Origin: Lachnospiraceae bacterium
GTDB lineage: Bacteria > Bacillota > Clostridia > Lachnospirales > Lachnospiraceae
Direction of reading: 5' to 3'
Length of the DNA: 64,000 nucleotides
NCBI GenBank assembly: GCA_015056915.1
Contig: SVFK01000011.1
Coordinates: 1 to 64,000, forward strand
Shown: positions 45,154 to 54,392 of the stretch, piece by piece
How the letters are laid out: each line of letters starts with the position of its first letter
Position numbering within the stretch: the stretch's first letter is position 1
Position numbers and translations under genes: made by a program
The notes under the pieces: generated by a model
The model's input: the letters and a program-made list of their open reading frames with translations, nothing else
Database searches by the model: none
Told to the model about the DNA's origin: nothing

Positions 45154-45183
45154 ATTGTACCACAGAAGCGTAGATTTTTGCAA
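45154..45183 (-). promoter_or_regulatory. Promoter of the Mrr-like gene (leaderless?)
   Basis: Minus strand TTGCAA (45183-45178), 18-bp spacer, extended -10 TGG then TACAAT (45159-45154). The predicted transcript start coincides with the ATG at 45147; no SD is present between. Confidence 0.5.
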
Positions 45184-45215
45184 TGGCGCTTGCTCCCCTA
45201 CACCATTTTAAGGGT

Positions 45216-45743
45216 CTACATCATCCGCCCTGCCAGAAAAATACTTGCCACAGTCCCTGCCAAGGTAGAAATCAATGCACCGGACAAGGTAAATCGTGTC
45301 TTTGTAACCTTTGCAGCCAAGAAATACACGCTCATGGTATAAAATACAGTCTCTGTACAGCTCATCAATATAGAAGTCACCATTCCTGCATAGGAATCAG
45401 GTCCATAGGTCTTAAAAATATCAAGCACCAATCCAGTCGCTGCCGACGAAGAAAAGAGCTTTACGATAAGTAATGGAACCAGCTGTGCCGGAAGCCCCAT
45501 ACTTTCCGTCAACGGTCCCAACAGGCTCCCCAACAGTTCGAAGAATCCTGAGGCACGCAACACACCCACTCCCACCATCAAACCAATCAGAGTCGGCATA
45601 ATATCTACTACAACCCCTAACCCATCTTTTGCTCCCTTTAAAAAGGTTTCATACACCTTAATTCGGGATACCAAGCCATATCCAACTACCAAGAAAATAA
45701 TAGCGGGAATCAGAATATCTGACAAATGTGTCAGTATTTGCAT
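45216..45743 (-). CDS. spmB: Spore maturation protein B
   Basis: 175 residues, four to five membrane helices, nucleoside-recognition (Gate) domain: PTLIGLMVGVGVLRASGFFELL, LPLLIVKLFSSSAATGL-like region and CTETVFYTMSVYF. With SpmA it is needed for spore core dehydration in B. subtilis. It overlaps spmA by 13 bp. Confidence 0.94.
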   Translation of the reverse strand: MQILTHLSDILIPAIIFLVVGYGLVSRIKVYETFLKGAKDGLGVVVDIMPTLIGLMVGVGVLRASGFFELLGSLLGPLTESMGLPAQLVPLLIVKLFSSSAATGLVLDIFKTYGPDSYAGMVTSILMSCTETVFYTMSVYFLAAKVTKTRFTLSGALISTLAGTVASIFLAGRMM

Positions 45744-46357
45744 GCTCTGTCAGCTCCCTTCCCATCTTTTATTTTACAATAGATAATAGCAACCAGCGTA
45801 CTAAAGAGAGTGGCTGCTATTGCCGGTGCCAGTATGTATGCCGGATTGGCACTGCCGTACTGACTACGATAAGCAATCATATTGACAGGAATCAGCTGAA
45901 GCGAGGAAATATTCATGACCAGAAACACACACATCTCATTGCTGGCAACACGGTTTCCTCCATCCCGATATCCGGGATTCCCCCGCTCCTCCTCCAACTT
46001 ACTGAGCGCCTCCATAGCCTTTAGTCCGGCAGGCGTGCATGCCCACCCCAATCCCAATACATTGGCAATGATATTTGTGGCAATGTACCCCCTTGCAGGA
46101 TGCCCCTTTGGGATTCGCGGAAACATAAAAGTCAGAAAGGGACTGATGCCTTTCGTCATCTTTTCAATGACGCCTGCCCTTTGGGCAATCTCCATCAGTC
46201 CCATCCATAACGCCATGACACCCGCCATGGTTATACATAACGAAATCGCTTCTCCGGCACTATCCAATGCCGCATTAGTCACTTCACTCATTCTGCCTGT
46301 AAAAGCCGCAAAAACGACTCCCAGCAAAATCATAAATGCCCAGATATAATTTAGCAT
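45731..46357 (-). CDS. spmA: Spore maturation protein A
   Basis: 208 residues from the ATG at 46357 with GGAGGA upstream; an earlier in-frame Met has no SD. Membrane protein with the Gate domain (ITMAGVMALWMGLMEIA, IATNIIANVLGLGWACTPAGLKAM, NEMCVFLVMNISSLQLIP). Paired with spmB. Its presence argues that the organism forms spores. Confidence 0.94.
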   Translation of the reverse strand: MLNYIWAFMILLGVVFAAFTGRMSEVTNAALDSAGEAISLCITMAGVMALWMGLMEIAQRAGVIEKMTKGISPFLTFMFPRIPKGHPARGYIATNIIANVLGLGWACTPAGLKAMEALSKLEEERGNPGYRDGGNRVASNEMCVFLVMNISSLQLIPVNMIAYRSQYGSANPAYILAPAIAATLFSTLVAIIYCKIKDGKGADRACKY

Positions 46358-46424
46358 ATCTTCCTCCAAGACTTTCTTCCTCACATTTTATGCAGAAAAA
46401 GCCTTGTCCCATACACATTAAGTT

Positions 46425-46963
46425 AATCCCTTTTCTTACATTTTGTCCCTTGTACTTGGAAGCAGCGGTCGCCGGGAAGTAATGCGGAGTGCCAGTTTTT
46501 TCAACAGAACACACTCCTACCGCGGATTGGTCCGCTTCGGGAGTACAGGAAAATGTTGTCCGAAACAAATGTGAGAATTTCTTATGTGCGTAACTTTGGA
46601 ATAGGGTTCGTGTTTTTATGGTCTTGAACAAAAATAGAGGTATGTACGCGGTGGGCGGAAAGCGAGATTCTTTTACTCGACTTTCCGCCCACCGCGTACA
46701 TACCTCTATTTTTGTCCCAGCTCATAAAAACCACGAACAATCAAAAATTCCAAAGTAAGCACATTTAGAAATTCCATCATTTGTTTCGCAACATTTTCCT
46801 GTACTCCCGAAGCGGACCAATCGCGGGGAGCGTGTTCAGGTGAAAAGACACGAACCCGATTCCAAAGGACGCATCTGAGAAACGCTCACATTTGTCACAA
46901 CGCATTACTTCCCGGCGACTGCTGCTTCCAAGTATAAAGGACAAAATATAAAGAAAACGGATT
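46425..46963. repeat. Giant ~540-bp palindrome
   Basis: The two halves are near-complementary along ~235-270 bp each. Outer arms: AATCC...TTTTGTCC and CTTGGAAGCAGCxGTCGCCGG (left, from 46425) return as the complement ending at 46963. Middle arms: GATTGGTCCGCTTCGGGAGT and on (46526-46585) match 46777-46830. The central stem 46628-46662 / 46681-46715 is a perfect 35-bp match around an 18-bp loop. Asymmetric segments of 60-80 bp (46487-46525 versus 46831-46900) break the pairing. No ORF in it looks real. It fills the gap between spmA and the EAL gene, starting 7 bp past the EAL stop codon. Confidence 0.92.
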
Positions 46964-46970
46964 CTTTTTT

Positions 46971-48515
46971 CTAAAAATTAATGTCGGTATCCAGCATTTT
47001 CTCCATAATATCCACACCCAGCTCCAAATCTCTAAAGGTGGGATAATATTCATTGGTACGAAATCCGTGCCTCTTTACCTTCTTATTCAGCTTATCAAAT
47101 TCTCTTAAGCTTACAGGCTTGGAGAAATAATAACCCTGAGCAATATCACATCCTATCTCTGTCAGGAAATTGACCTGCTCCACTGTCTCCACACCCTCAG
47201 TCACTACTGTAAGATTCAACTCCTTAGCCATTGCAATCAAGTATCTAAGAACGGTCTCACCTTCCTCGTTCTGACTGTTCTCTTTAAGGAAATTACGATC
47301 CAGCTTCACCATCGTAAGCGGCAAATCACGTAACAGATTTACCGGAGAATGTGTTCCTCCAAAATTATCAATACACAGCTCATAACCGTTGTCTGCAATA
47401 CCTTTTACCACCTCAAGCACATCACCGCTACCGCTGGTTAATGCTCTCTCCGGCAATTCCAATACCAGCATATCTCTTTGCAGCTTATATTCCTCCAGCA
47501 ATCCCGAAAGGATATTTAAAAAGGCCAGACTATTTAAATGAATGGGTGAAATATTCAGCATCAGCGGCAAGGGCTCCAGCTTATTATCAATCCAGCGACG
47601 TATGGTTTTGCAGGCTTCCTCCCACATATAATAATCCAACTTCAGCATGAGATTGGTATTCTCAAAAACCGGCAAAAAGGCATAAGGTGACAATATTCCC
47701 TTTTCCTCGTGTTCCCAACGCACCAATGCTTCTGCACTAAAGATTCTGTTTCTGTGTAAATCTACCATAGGCTGAAGATACATTACAAATTTCTTATCTT
47801 CCAGCGCCTGCTCCATTTCCGCACACATTCTACGGTTTTCTTCATATTGCTGACTTAATTCCTCTCCGAAGAAAACATAATTAACCTTATTATCCTCCGA
47901 AACGGAACGCTGTGCTAACACCATGCGGCTGAGCATTTCCGATATCTTTTCTGTTCTGTCTTCAACCTTATAAATACCAAAGCGCAGCTCTACCTCAAAT
48001 ACATCTGAGCTTCCGGCAATATCATTAGTCATTCTCTCCACCCAAGACAGAATCTCTGCTTCTTTCTGGGTTGGTACAAGGGTGGCAAATAAATTAGACT
48101 GCACAATTGCGTAAATGCTTCCTCTCATGGAATTGATTTTCAAACGCTGTGCCACATAACGAATCAACCGATCTCCCTCAGCAGGACCGAACATCTGATT
48201 TACCTTGCCAATATTGGAAATGTCAAAACCGATTAAGGTAAAATTCTTGTCCTTTTCGCGACTTAACACCTCAATTGTCCTCTTAATAAAAAAATCTCTG
48301 TTTCCAATCTTAGTGGTAATATCTGTATATGCAGCCTTGGTCAGATTCTCTACCGTTTCTTCCAATTCCTTGATTTTCTGTGTGCTACTGTCCTCAACAT
48401 TGTCCAACAAATTCGACTTATAAGCATAATAAGACTTTTGCAGAGACAATCTGGAGCACAAAAATATGATGACACCTATCAGAATAATCAGTATTACTAT
48501 TAATATTCCTTCCAT
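46971..48515 (-). CDS. Degenerate GGDEF-EAL protein, c-di-GMP binding or hydrolysis
   Basis: 514 residues. Membrane helix at 2-22, coiled segment to about 60, a GGDEF-like domain (about 60-220) with PAEGD where the active loop should be, hence no cyclase activity expected, and an EAL domain (about 230-490). EAL residues kept: EALVRW, the Asn in MLNIS, Glu in LELPE, Lys in VKLD, Glu in TEGVE, Gln in AQGYYFSKP. But the DDFG loop reads DNFGGTHS, so the second metal-binding Asp is Asn. Probably a weak phosphodiesterase or a c-di-GMP receptor. Last gene of the SipW-linked operon (28-bp gap). Confidence 0.9.
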   Translation of the reverse strand: MEGILIVILIILIGVIIFLCSRLSLQKSYYAYKSNLLDNVEDSSTQKIKELEETVENLTKAAYTDITTKIGNRDFFIKRTIEVLSREKDKNFTLIGFDISNIGKVNQMFGPAEGDRLIRYVAQRLKINSMRGSIYAIVQSNLFATLVPTQKEAEILSWVERMTNDIAGSSDVFEVELRFGIYKVEDRTEKISEMLSRMVLAQRSVSEDNKVNYVFFGEELSQQYEENRRMCAEMEQALEDKKFVMYLQPMVDLHRNRIFSAEALVRWEHEEKGILSPYAFLPVFENTNLMLKLDYYMWEEACKTIRRWIDNKLEPLPLMLNISPIHLNSLAFLNILSGLLEEYKLQRDMLVLELPERALTSGSGDVLEVVKGIADNGYELCIDNFGGTHSPVNLLRDLPLTMVKLDRNFLKENSQNEEGETVLRYLIAMAKELNLTVVTEGVETVEQVNFLTEIGCDIAQGYYFSKPVSLREFDKLNKKVKRHGFRTNEYYPTFRDLELGVDIMEKMLDTDINF

Positions 48516-48543
48516 ACAAGTCGTTCCCTTTTCTTCTATCCGA

Positions 48544-49353
48544 TTAAGGACTTTCTGTCTGAATCTCCGGCTCCGGTTGTATCGCCGTAGCCAGTATATA
48601 AATCAAGTCTGTTTCTTTTTCATATTTTTCAAATCCCGATACAATATTCCACGAAATTTCCATCACAAAATACGCCGAGGCATACTCCTCATCTCCCGGA
48701 TCAAGCACCAGATTATTATCTATTGCAACAACATCATTACCATCCGGCTCCACTTTGCCATATGATATATAAGTACCTCTGTTTATAATATCTTGGGTAT
48801 CAGTCAATGCAAGCTGCTCATGCCTTGTTGCAGACACATCCGTTCCCGTCAACGCACTTCCTGATTTCTTCCAATATGTAGTTGTTATCGTCGTATTACC
48901 TTCATTATCAGTAACCATATCCTCTGCTACAATCACACCGCTTTCGTCACTTTCTGCTGACTCCAGCGGGTATATCTCATAGTTGAGCACCAGATTATCT
49001 GTATGTATCAGCTCCAACGCATACTCAAAAGGGCTGTTGTCCGTATTAATCTGAGTATTTCCCTTGTTGCTTACACAGAATACTATTTGCTTTGCTTTGC
49101 CCTGCTGCAGGCTTCCGATAGACAGCTGAACCATATCCGTTTCACTGGGATTCAGCAATGTCAAATAATATGGCTTTACCACATTGGCCGTTTCCGTATC
49201 AGCTTCTCTTTCCTGCAGAGTGTACCACGCAAAGGTTCCGCCTGTACCAATCAGCAACACGATTCCTACAATAATACCCCATGCATAGATTTGAAGCCGC
49301 AAACCCTTCTCTATGTGCAATTTTTTCCGTTCTTTTTCAGGTTGTGTTTTCAA
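48544..49353 (-). CDS. SipW-type exported protein, TasA-like (third)
   Basis: 269 residues from a TTG start with AGGAG ten bases upstream. Charged N-terminus, one hydrophobic helix (about 22-42) ending GTGGTFAWYT, the motif seen at SipW-type cleavage regions. The rest is a beta-rich extracellular domain, acidic, with a Thr-rich middle and a C-terminus ending in EPEIQTESP. No known domain recognised. Adjacent to sipW and two similar proteins, so a likely substrate and a structural or accessory subunit of a surface fibre. Confidence 0.8.
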   Translation of the reverse strand: MKTQPEKERKKLHIEKGLRLQIYAWGIIVGIVLLIGTGGTFAWYTLQEREADTETANVVKPYYLTLLNPSETDMVQLSIGSLQQGKAKQIVFCVSNKGNTQINTDNSPFEYALELIHTDNLVLNYEIYPLESAESDESGVIVAEDMVTDNEGNTTITTTYWKKSGSALTGTDVSATRHEQLALTDTQDIINRGTYISYGKVEPDGNDVVAIDNNLVLDPGDEEYASAYFVMEISWNIVSGFEKYEKETDLIYILATAIQPEPEIQTESP

Positions 49354-49373
49354 TTTTAAACAACTCCTGTTTC

Positions 49374-50084
49374 CTACTGTGCAGTAAAGGTGAAATGAAA
49401 TTTCATTCCCGAAACATTGTTTCCTAACCGCATATCCTCGTCATCATATATATCTATCTTATCGTTTTTTTCATCTTCAGTAAGTCCCTCTTCCTCCTGG
49501 GAAAAGGGATATTCATAATACCATTTCCAATACAAAACCGCTTCTTTTTCTAACGGTCCTTCCAAATACTCCTCTGCTGTCCATTTTAACTGGTACGGTT
49601 CTTCCTCTGTAATCTCTATTGTCATAGCTTCATCCGCAAAAAAGGCTATATGTCTCTGAGCAATGTCATACAGCTCTTCCATTGCTTCTACTCCTTCGCC
49701 TTCCTCTTCCTCCGCAGGATACCATGTACTTCCATCCTGAGTAAGCTTTATCGTAGGTGCAATGTCACAAAGCGATACAACATTACTAATGGGCGTAACA
49801 TAAAAGGTTACTTTTCCATATGTACCGGGAGCCAGTTTACCCTCATCCAGATTGACAAATTTCTCAACGCCAATATCAGCATCCCGAGAATTCTCCGGCA
49901 AAAACGAGATATCCGTACCACCCGGTTCCAGTGCCACCTGAACCTCACCCATCTTTGCCGCCTCCGCTGCCATACCCGTGGCAACCGGTGCCGAAATGCT
50001 AAACCATGCGATTGTAAAACCAATCAATACCAGAGCGCTCACCACAAACATTACCGCACTTGAAATGATCTCTTGTATTTTCAT
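49374..50084 (-). CDS. SipW-type exported protein, TasA-like (second)
   Basis: 236 residues. Hydrophobic signal segment (about 6-26) ending TIAWFSIS, then a mature domain rich in Glu and beta strands (for example KLAPGTYGKVTFYVTPISN). The start codon overlaps the sipW stop (ATGA), which couples its synthesis to the peptidase. Likely SipW substrate; function inferred from context. Confidence 0.82.
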   Translation of the reverse strand: MKIQEIISSAVMFVVSALVLIGFTIAWFSISAPVATGMAAEAAKMGEVQVALEPGGTDISFLPENSRDADIGVEKFVNLDEGKLAPGTYGKVTFYVTPISNVVSLCDIAPTIKLTQDGSTWYPAEEEEGEGVEAMEELYDIAQRHIAFFADEAMTIEITEEEPYQLKWTAEEYLEGPLEKEAVLYWKWYYEYPFSQEEEGLTEDEKNDKIDIYDDEDMRLGNNVSGMKFHFTFTAQ

Positions 50085-50641
50085 GAATCGTCCGTTTTAT
50101 CCTTCTCTTTTTTGAACAATGCATTCATTAAATCCTTCGCATAAGAAGCAAAACAGAAAAACAATGGCAGGATAATAATCACAAAATAATTGTTTCTATC
50201 TGACAGGAAACGGATTCCTTTAAAAAGCAACTCTCCTAGGGGTAGCTCACCTACATATCTGCCTGCTATCTGCTCATATTTTACAGGATAGCTGTCCGGC
50301 AGTTCATAAGCATCACCCTTGGTTATATATAAGGTCTCTCCCGTCTCTTCATCCGCTGTAATCTCATGCACTCTGTGCGTATTCAAATAACCTCTTATCT
50401 CCGGAGCTTCAGATACAAAGGTGACAATATCGCCCACGACAATATCTTCCTGCTCTACCTTCTTAATTACGATACAGGTCTCATCATCAATGGTAGGATT
50501 CATACTATTACTAATAACCTGCAATATACGATATCCGAAGATATAGGGCACCTTGCCGTTGCCAGCCATGAACACTACTACACACAATACAATCATGGCT
50601 ACTAAAAATAACACTTCCAGCACTCTTACAATTCGTTTCAT
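50081..50641 (-). CDS. sipW: SipW-type signal peptidase I
   Basis: 186 residues. ER/archaeal-type (S26B) peptidase: catalytic Ser 46 in SNSMNPT and His 89 in NTHRV in place of the usual Lys; Asp-containing box 5 GDAYELPD. Two membrane segments, N-terminal (about 7-26) and C-terminal (about 150-172). SipW enzymes process TasA and TapA in B. subtilis. Start overlaps the end of the 390-residue protein (ATGA) and its own end overlaps the next gene, so three genes are translationally coupled. Confidence 0.93.
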   Translation of the reverse strand: MKRIVRVLEVLFLVAMIVLCVVVFMAGNGKVPYIFGYRILQVISNSMNPTIDDETCIVIKKVEQEDIVVGDIVTFVSEAPEIRGYLNTHRVHEITADEETGETLYITKGDAYELPDSYPVKYEQIAGRYVGELPLGELLFKGIRFLSDRNNYFVIIILPLFFCFASYAKDLMNALFKKEKDKTDDS

Positions 50642-51810
50642 CTGTCATGCCTTCTTCTTTTTTTTCTTCTGTCACTTTTTTCACGCTTTTGCTCTACCAG
50701 CATGGCATTGGCCATCTCTGATTTACGCTTTAGCTGCAAATCAGAAAGCTCATTCATAATCAGCTTTCGTACATTGGCATCCGGCATATCCAGTCCGTTT
50801 ATAATCTCGTCCAACACCTGCCTGATGTACTTTGTTGTAATTTCCTTTTTCCTTCGGGGACGGTCTGCATTCAAATAATCCGTCTGCTCTATATAGTTGC
50901 GAATCATAAAATAATCCCAAAGGAAGGAATTGTAAATATCTCTTTCCAGCTCCTGTGATATAACAGGTTCCTGTTTCACCATATCCACCTTATAACCGAT
51001 TCGATCATAGTCATGAATATAATTCCACAGCTTATGACAAGCCTTATAATTCAGATTCTTGCCGATTGCATTGGTTTTTACAATCGGATGTCTGACCGGC
51101 GGATAATGGCGCATAGTGGTCATAAAACCGCTGACTGCCAAATCATTTACTTTTCTATGAATCTGGTAAATACGAGAAAAAATGCCCATATTTTCCTCTT
51201 CATTCTCTACATCTGTCTGCTTTTCCTTGATTTTGATTTCCAGCTTATAGCTAATATTCTCAGTATAATTATCAACCAAGGATTCCACCTCAAAAAAAGT
51301 GCCGCACTCATCCTTGCTGTTATCAAAAATCACATTAAACCTCTTATTAATAAACCTTTGCAATTCCATAATCAAGGTACAGACAAATCTGTTTTCATAA
51401 GTGTTTAAGCTTTCTTCCTTAAACACATTTAAGATTCGATTGGGTACTACCGTACCGTCTTCGTTAATCTTATCAATCATATTGCTATGCTGCAAAAGAT
51501 GCAGAATAGACTCCGGCGAAATATTTCTCGCCATTGCAATGTTGACTACCTCTCTGTCCTCTTCAATAAATTTACGAGGATTCAATACTACAGTCTGAAG
51601 TGCGGGAAGTGCTTCTTCAATGGCCTTTACCCACTCCTCATCAATACTTTTTACCATTTTGGTACTAAAAAAGCTGCAGTAGTTATTGCCTGTTTCCAGC
51701 AGATTGTAAAAATATTGATAATACTTGTTGTCCAAAAGCTCCTCCGGGAGATTGGCAAGCATTTTCTCATATACATTTTCAACATTGTCTTTGTTTTCTT
51801 CAAATGACAT
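50638..51810 (-). CDS. DUF2357/McrC-like partner protein without visible nuclease
   Basis: 390 residues, soluble, no signal peptide. The run LNTYENRFVCTLIMELQRFI at about 128-147 resembles the ENRFVK-type motif of DUF2357/McrC-like proteins that partner McrB-type GTPases or AAA+ ATPases. I see no PD-(D/E)XK catalytic set in the C-terminal half, which ends in a very Lys/Arg-rich tail (RKSEMANAMLVEQKREKSDR). It follows the AAA+ gene by 11 bp and overlaps sipW, so the three form one unit. Probably the cytoplasmic adaptor of the ATPase. The family call is inference. Confidence 0.65.
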   Translation of the reverse strand: MSFEENKDNVENVYEKMLANLPEELLDNKYYQYFYNLLETGNNYCSFFSTKMVKSIDEEWVKAIEEALPALQTVVLNPRKFIEEDREVVNIAMARNISPESILHLLQHSNMIDKINEDGTVVPNRILNVFKEESLNTYENRFVCTLIMELQRFINKRFNVIFDNSKDECGTFFEVESLVDNYTENISYKLEIKIKEKQTDVENEEENMGIFSRIYQIHRKVNDLAVSGFMTTMRHYPPVRHPIVKTNAIGKNLNYKACHKLWNYIHDYDRIGYKVDMVKQEPVISQELERDIYNSFLWDYFMIRNYIEQTDYLNADRPRRKKEITTKYIRQVLDEIINGLDMPDANVRKLIMNELSDLQLKRKSEMANAMLVEQKREKSDRRKKRRRHDR

Positions 51811-51821
51811 CTACATTCACC

Positions 51822-53390
51822 TTAGCCTGTACTCAGTTTTTTCAGACGACGCAGGTAGTTTTTGCTAATCTGCATATTTTCCTCTCCGAAAACATGGTCT
51901 AAATAAGTAATCAATCCATCAATTTCATCCCGGATAAAGCCCATGCCCAAGGATTCGAATTTTCTCAATATCTTGCAGGCAAAAATAAAGTCAATTCCGC
52001 CAATCTCCGTTCCTCCGCATGCTACATAGCAGGGAACATAATCCTTCATCTGCTTCATAATACGGTTACCGAAGGTCAAACGGAAATGCTTAATCAGATA
52101 AGCATCCAGCTTGTCCATCTCCATTAGAATCGATTCAGAAATAGGATATTTTTCCTTGGCCTCGTCATACAATTTAACAAGATGCTTATAACTCAAATAC
52201 AAAGGTTTCTGATCCGGGGCCTCAAAAAATTCTGCCTTCTCATCCAGATCAATAGGAATTGCACGGTCATAAACCTTATCAGATACCGCAAAAGTGGAAT
52301 CATCATTGTTAATAGTACCTACATACAATACGTTAGGCGGAATCCACACCTTACCATCTCTCATTTTATCAGGGTCGGTTGCGGTGCGGGTAGACACAAG
52401 ACTGATATACCGCTCTTCCTCTCTGGGTAATTCCAGAATGGACAGCATCTCAGCAAAATAGTACTCTACTCGCGCAATGTTCATCTCGTCGAGAATCACA
52501 AGGCGCAAATCTTCCATATACTGGGCTTCATAGAGTGTCTTCAAGAACTCCGGCTCAGTATATTTCTTTGTGAATTCATTATAATATCCCACTAATTCGG
52601 TTCTGTCTCTCCAAGAGGGCTGTACCGAACAAATAACGGCGGGATTTTGCAAAAATTGCCCCAGTGCATATGGCAGTGAAGTTTTACCGGTACCGGAAAT
52701 ACCCTGTAGGATTACCATCTTAGCAGCCCCAAAGGCAGCAAACAGATGCTTCATTACCTCCAGGTCATAATATAATCCCAGTCTGGATGCCGCAAAATTG
52801 CGGAATCTCTGGCAGAGCTCCTCCAGCTCAATGGTGTTATCATACTCCGGCATGACGTATTCCGTTTTGAAATACTCATCCACAGATGACAATCTGGGGA
52901 AGCGAAGCTCGCTTACCTCCACAGTTGCTACAACCTCTTCAACATCCACCGGCTCTGCATCTGCCAGAAACTCCTCACCCGGCTCTCCGAGAATATCCGT
53001 ATTTACCTGCATTCCGATCTCAGATACCTTCATCGCCAGAATCTTATCTTTCTCATACTGTGTTTTCAACACTTCACGGTTCAATCGGACTACTTCGTCC
53101 TTCAGCTTTTCATACTCTACCACCGGAACCTTAAAACGAAAAGCGATTTTAAGCCCTCTGTATATAAGATAAACCAGCAATACAATGAGAAGTGCAATCA
53201 AAATATGCACCAACACCACACATATCCAGCCTGCTACATCCAATTCACCACGGTAAGTTCTGAATAAGCCCATATAATAGGGGATATCCACCAAACCTAC
53301 CACCAAATCGAACAGTGCATATACTACATCCATAAACAACTCTATAATGTGGTCCATCACTGTGTAAAAATAGTAAAAAAAGCCGTTCAT
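51822..53390 (-). CDS. Membrane-anchored McrB-like AAA+ ATPase
   Basis: 522 residues. Hydrophobic segments at about 1-45 and 55-80 anchor it; a coiled coil (about 92-125) and an acidic linker (about 130-165) follow. AAA+ core: Walker A GISGTGKT (230-237), Walker B LVILDEMN (297-304), sensor 1 in VGTINNDD (about 358-364) and Arg finger VYDRAIPI (about R376). DEMNIARVEYYFAE and GTINNDDSTF are typical of the McrB/MoxR-like (AAA_5) clade. No McrB DNA-binding N-terminal domain. SD AAGGAG before ATG. Likely a membrane motor or remodelling ATPase for the surface proteins in this operon. Confidence 0.85.
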   Translation of the reverse strand: MNGFFYYFYTVMDHIIELFMDVVYALFDLVVGLVDIPYYMGLFRTYRGELDVAGWICVVLVHILIALLIVLLVYLIYRGLKIAFRFKVPVVEYEKLKDEVVRLNREVLKTQYEKDKILAMKVSEIGMQVNTDILGEPGEEFLADAEPVDVEEVVATVEVSELRFPRLSSVDEYFKTEYVMPEYDNTIELEELCQRFRNFAASRLGLYYDLEVMKHLFAAFGAAKMVILQGISGTGKTSLPYALGQFLQNPAVICSVQPSWRDRTELVGYYNEFTKKYTEPEFLKTLYEAQYMEDLRLVILDEMNIARVEYYFAEMLSILELPREEERYISLVSTRTATDPDKMRDGKVWIPPNVLYVGTINNDDSTFAVSDKVYDRAIPIDLDEKAEFFEAPDQKPLYLSYKHLVKLYDEAKEKYPISESILMEMDKLDAYLIKHFRLTFGNRIMKQMKDYVPCYVACGGTEIGGIDFIFACKILRKFESLGMGFIRDEIDGLITYLDHVFGEENMQISKNYLRRLKKLSTG

Positions 53391-53442
53391 GTTCCGCTCC
53401 TTACAAATCCTTTAGCTTTGCTGTCAAAAAATCAAATCCTGC

Positions 53443-54339
53443 TTAACCAACTGCAGTAAACTGAATCTGTGCCTCAACCAAATCCTTCATAATCTGGTCT
53501 ACACACTGATCGTCCTGACCCTCAAACCACATATACATATCAATCTGTCTTGATACACCGGGCTGAAGAGTAAACAGTCCCTGAGACACATAATCAGAGG
53601 TCTTGCCGGCACTGGTAATCACACCATCGTCAAAGCTTGATACCACATCAGCAGTAACAGGATCAGTTGTAAGTCCGTTGGTTGCATAGGTACTGCTTGC
53701 AATGAGAGTTGTGCCGGAGTTAGGCTCATAAATATACACTTCTGTTTCATCAACAACCAATGCAATACGAACTGCCTCAATAGCAGAATGATCGGTAGTA
53801 TCAGAATCACCGTCGGTAATTACCTTTACAAAGGAGCCTTCCACATTGGGGTTACCATCGGTAACACCAATATTAGCAGGATCAACAGTATTGGGATCTA
53901 CTGTCATAATTCCAACATTCACTACCTCTGTGCCTTCTGATTTCAGGTAGTAGGTACAGCTTGCTACATAGTCTGCAAAATTAACGTTTGTAACAGCTTC
54001 AGTGCCTGTAACGGTAAAACCGGTATAAACAGGTGACAGGAAATCAGGAATATAATCTCCTCCAAGCTCCTTGGTCAGCAAAGTAGCGGGATACAGAGTA
54101 GCTGCTTCCACTGCAGGGGTATTGTCTGATTCCACACTCATATCAATGGCATTTCTCCAGGTAGTGTTATCCTTGGAAATCTTCAGACCCTCGGAGGATG
54201 CTGCGGTCATCTGCAAACCGTTTACAACCGGATTGCTGGTCAGTGAGAACCATGCGAAGGTAGCTGTACTGAGCATAGCTGCCATTACGCACATCATTGT
54301 TACTGCGCTTCTAATGTCTCTCCACTTTCTTCTTTTCAT
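53443..54339 (-). CDS. SipW-type exported protein, TasA-like (first, probable major subunit)
   Basis: 298 residues. Signal segment (about 11-33) with TATFAWFSLTSNP, the clearest SipW-type cleavage region in the window. The mature part is Thr/Val/Asp-rich with few Lys, strongly beta-predicted, and begins VVNGLQMTAASSEGLKIS. Such composition fits secreted fibre or matrix proteins. SD AGGAG six bases before ATG. It lies directly ahead of the AAA+ ATPase gene. Confidence 0.83.
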   Translation of the reverse strand: MKRRKWRDIRSAVTMMCVMAAMLSTATFAWFSLTSNPVVNGLQMTAASSEGLKISKDNTTWRNAIDMSVESDNTPAVEAATLYPATLLTKELGGDYIPDFLSPVYTGFTVTGTEAVTNVNFADYVASCTYYLKSEGTEVVNVGIMTVDPNTVDPANIGVTDGNPNVEGSFVKVITDGDSDTTDHSAIEAVRIALVVDETEVYIYEPNSGTTLIASSTYATNGLTTDPVTADVVSSFDDGVITSAGKTSDYVSQGLFTLQPGVSRQIDMYMWFEGQDDQCVDQIMKDLVEAQIQFTAVG

Positions 54340-54392
54340 TTTTCTCTCCTTTTCTTTTGAAAATTGATTTATATATATTGTGCACTAGGCAA

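Noticed and set aside
46284..46631. 115-residue minus-strand ORF in the giant palindrome
   Set aside because: It spans the palindrome and the start of spmA in another frame, and its composition is that of shadow translation.
50638..53390. McrBC restriction or phage-defence system
   Set aside because: No DNA-binding domain or nuclease is visible, the ATPase is membrane-anchored, and the genes are translationally coupled to a signal peptidase.
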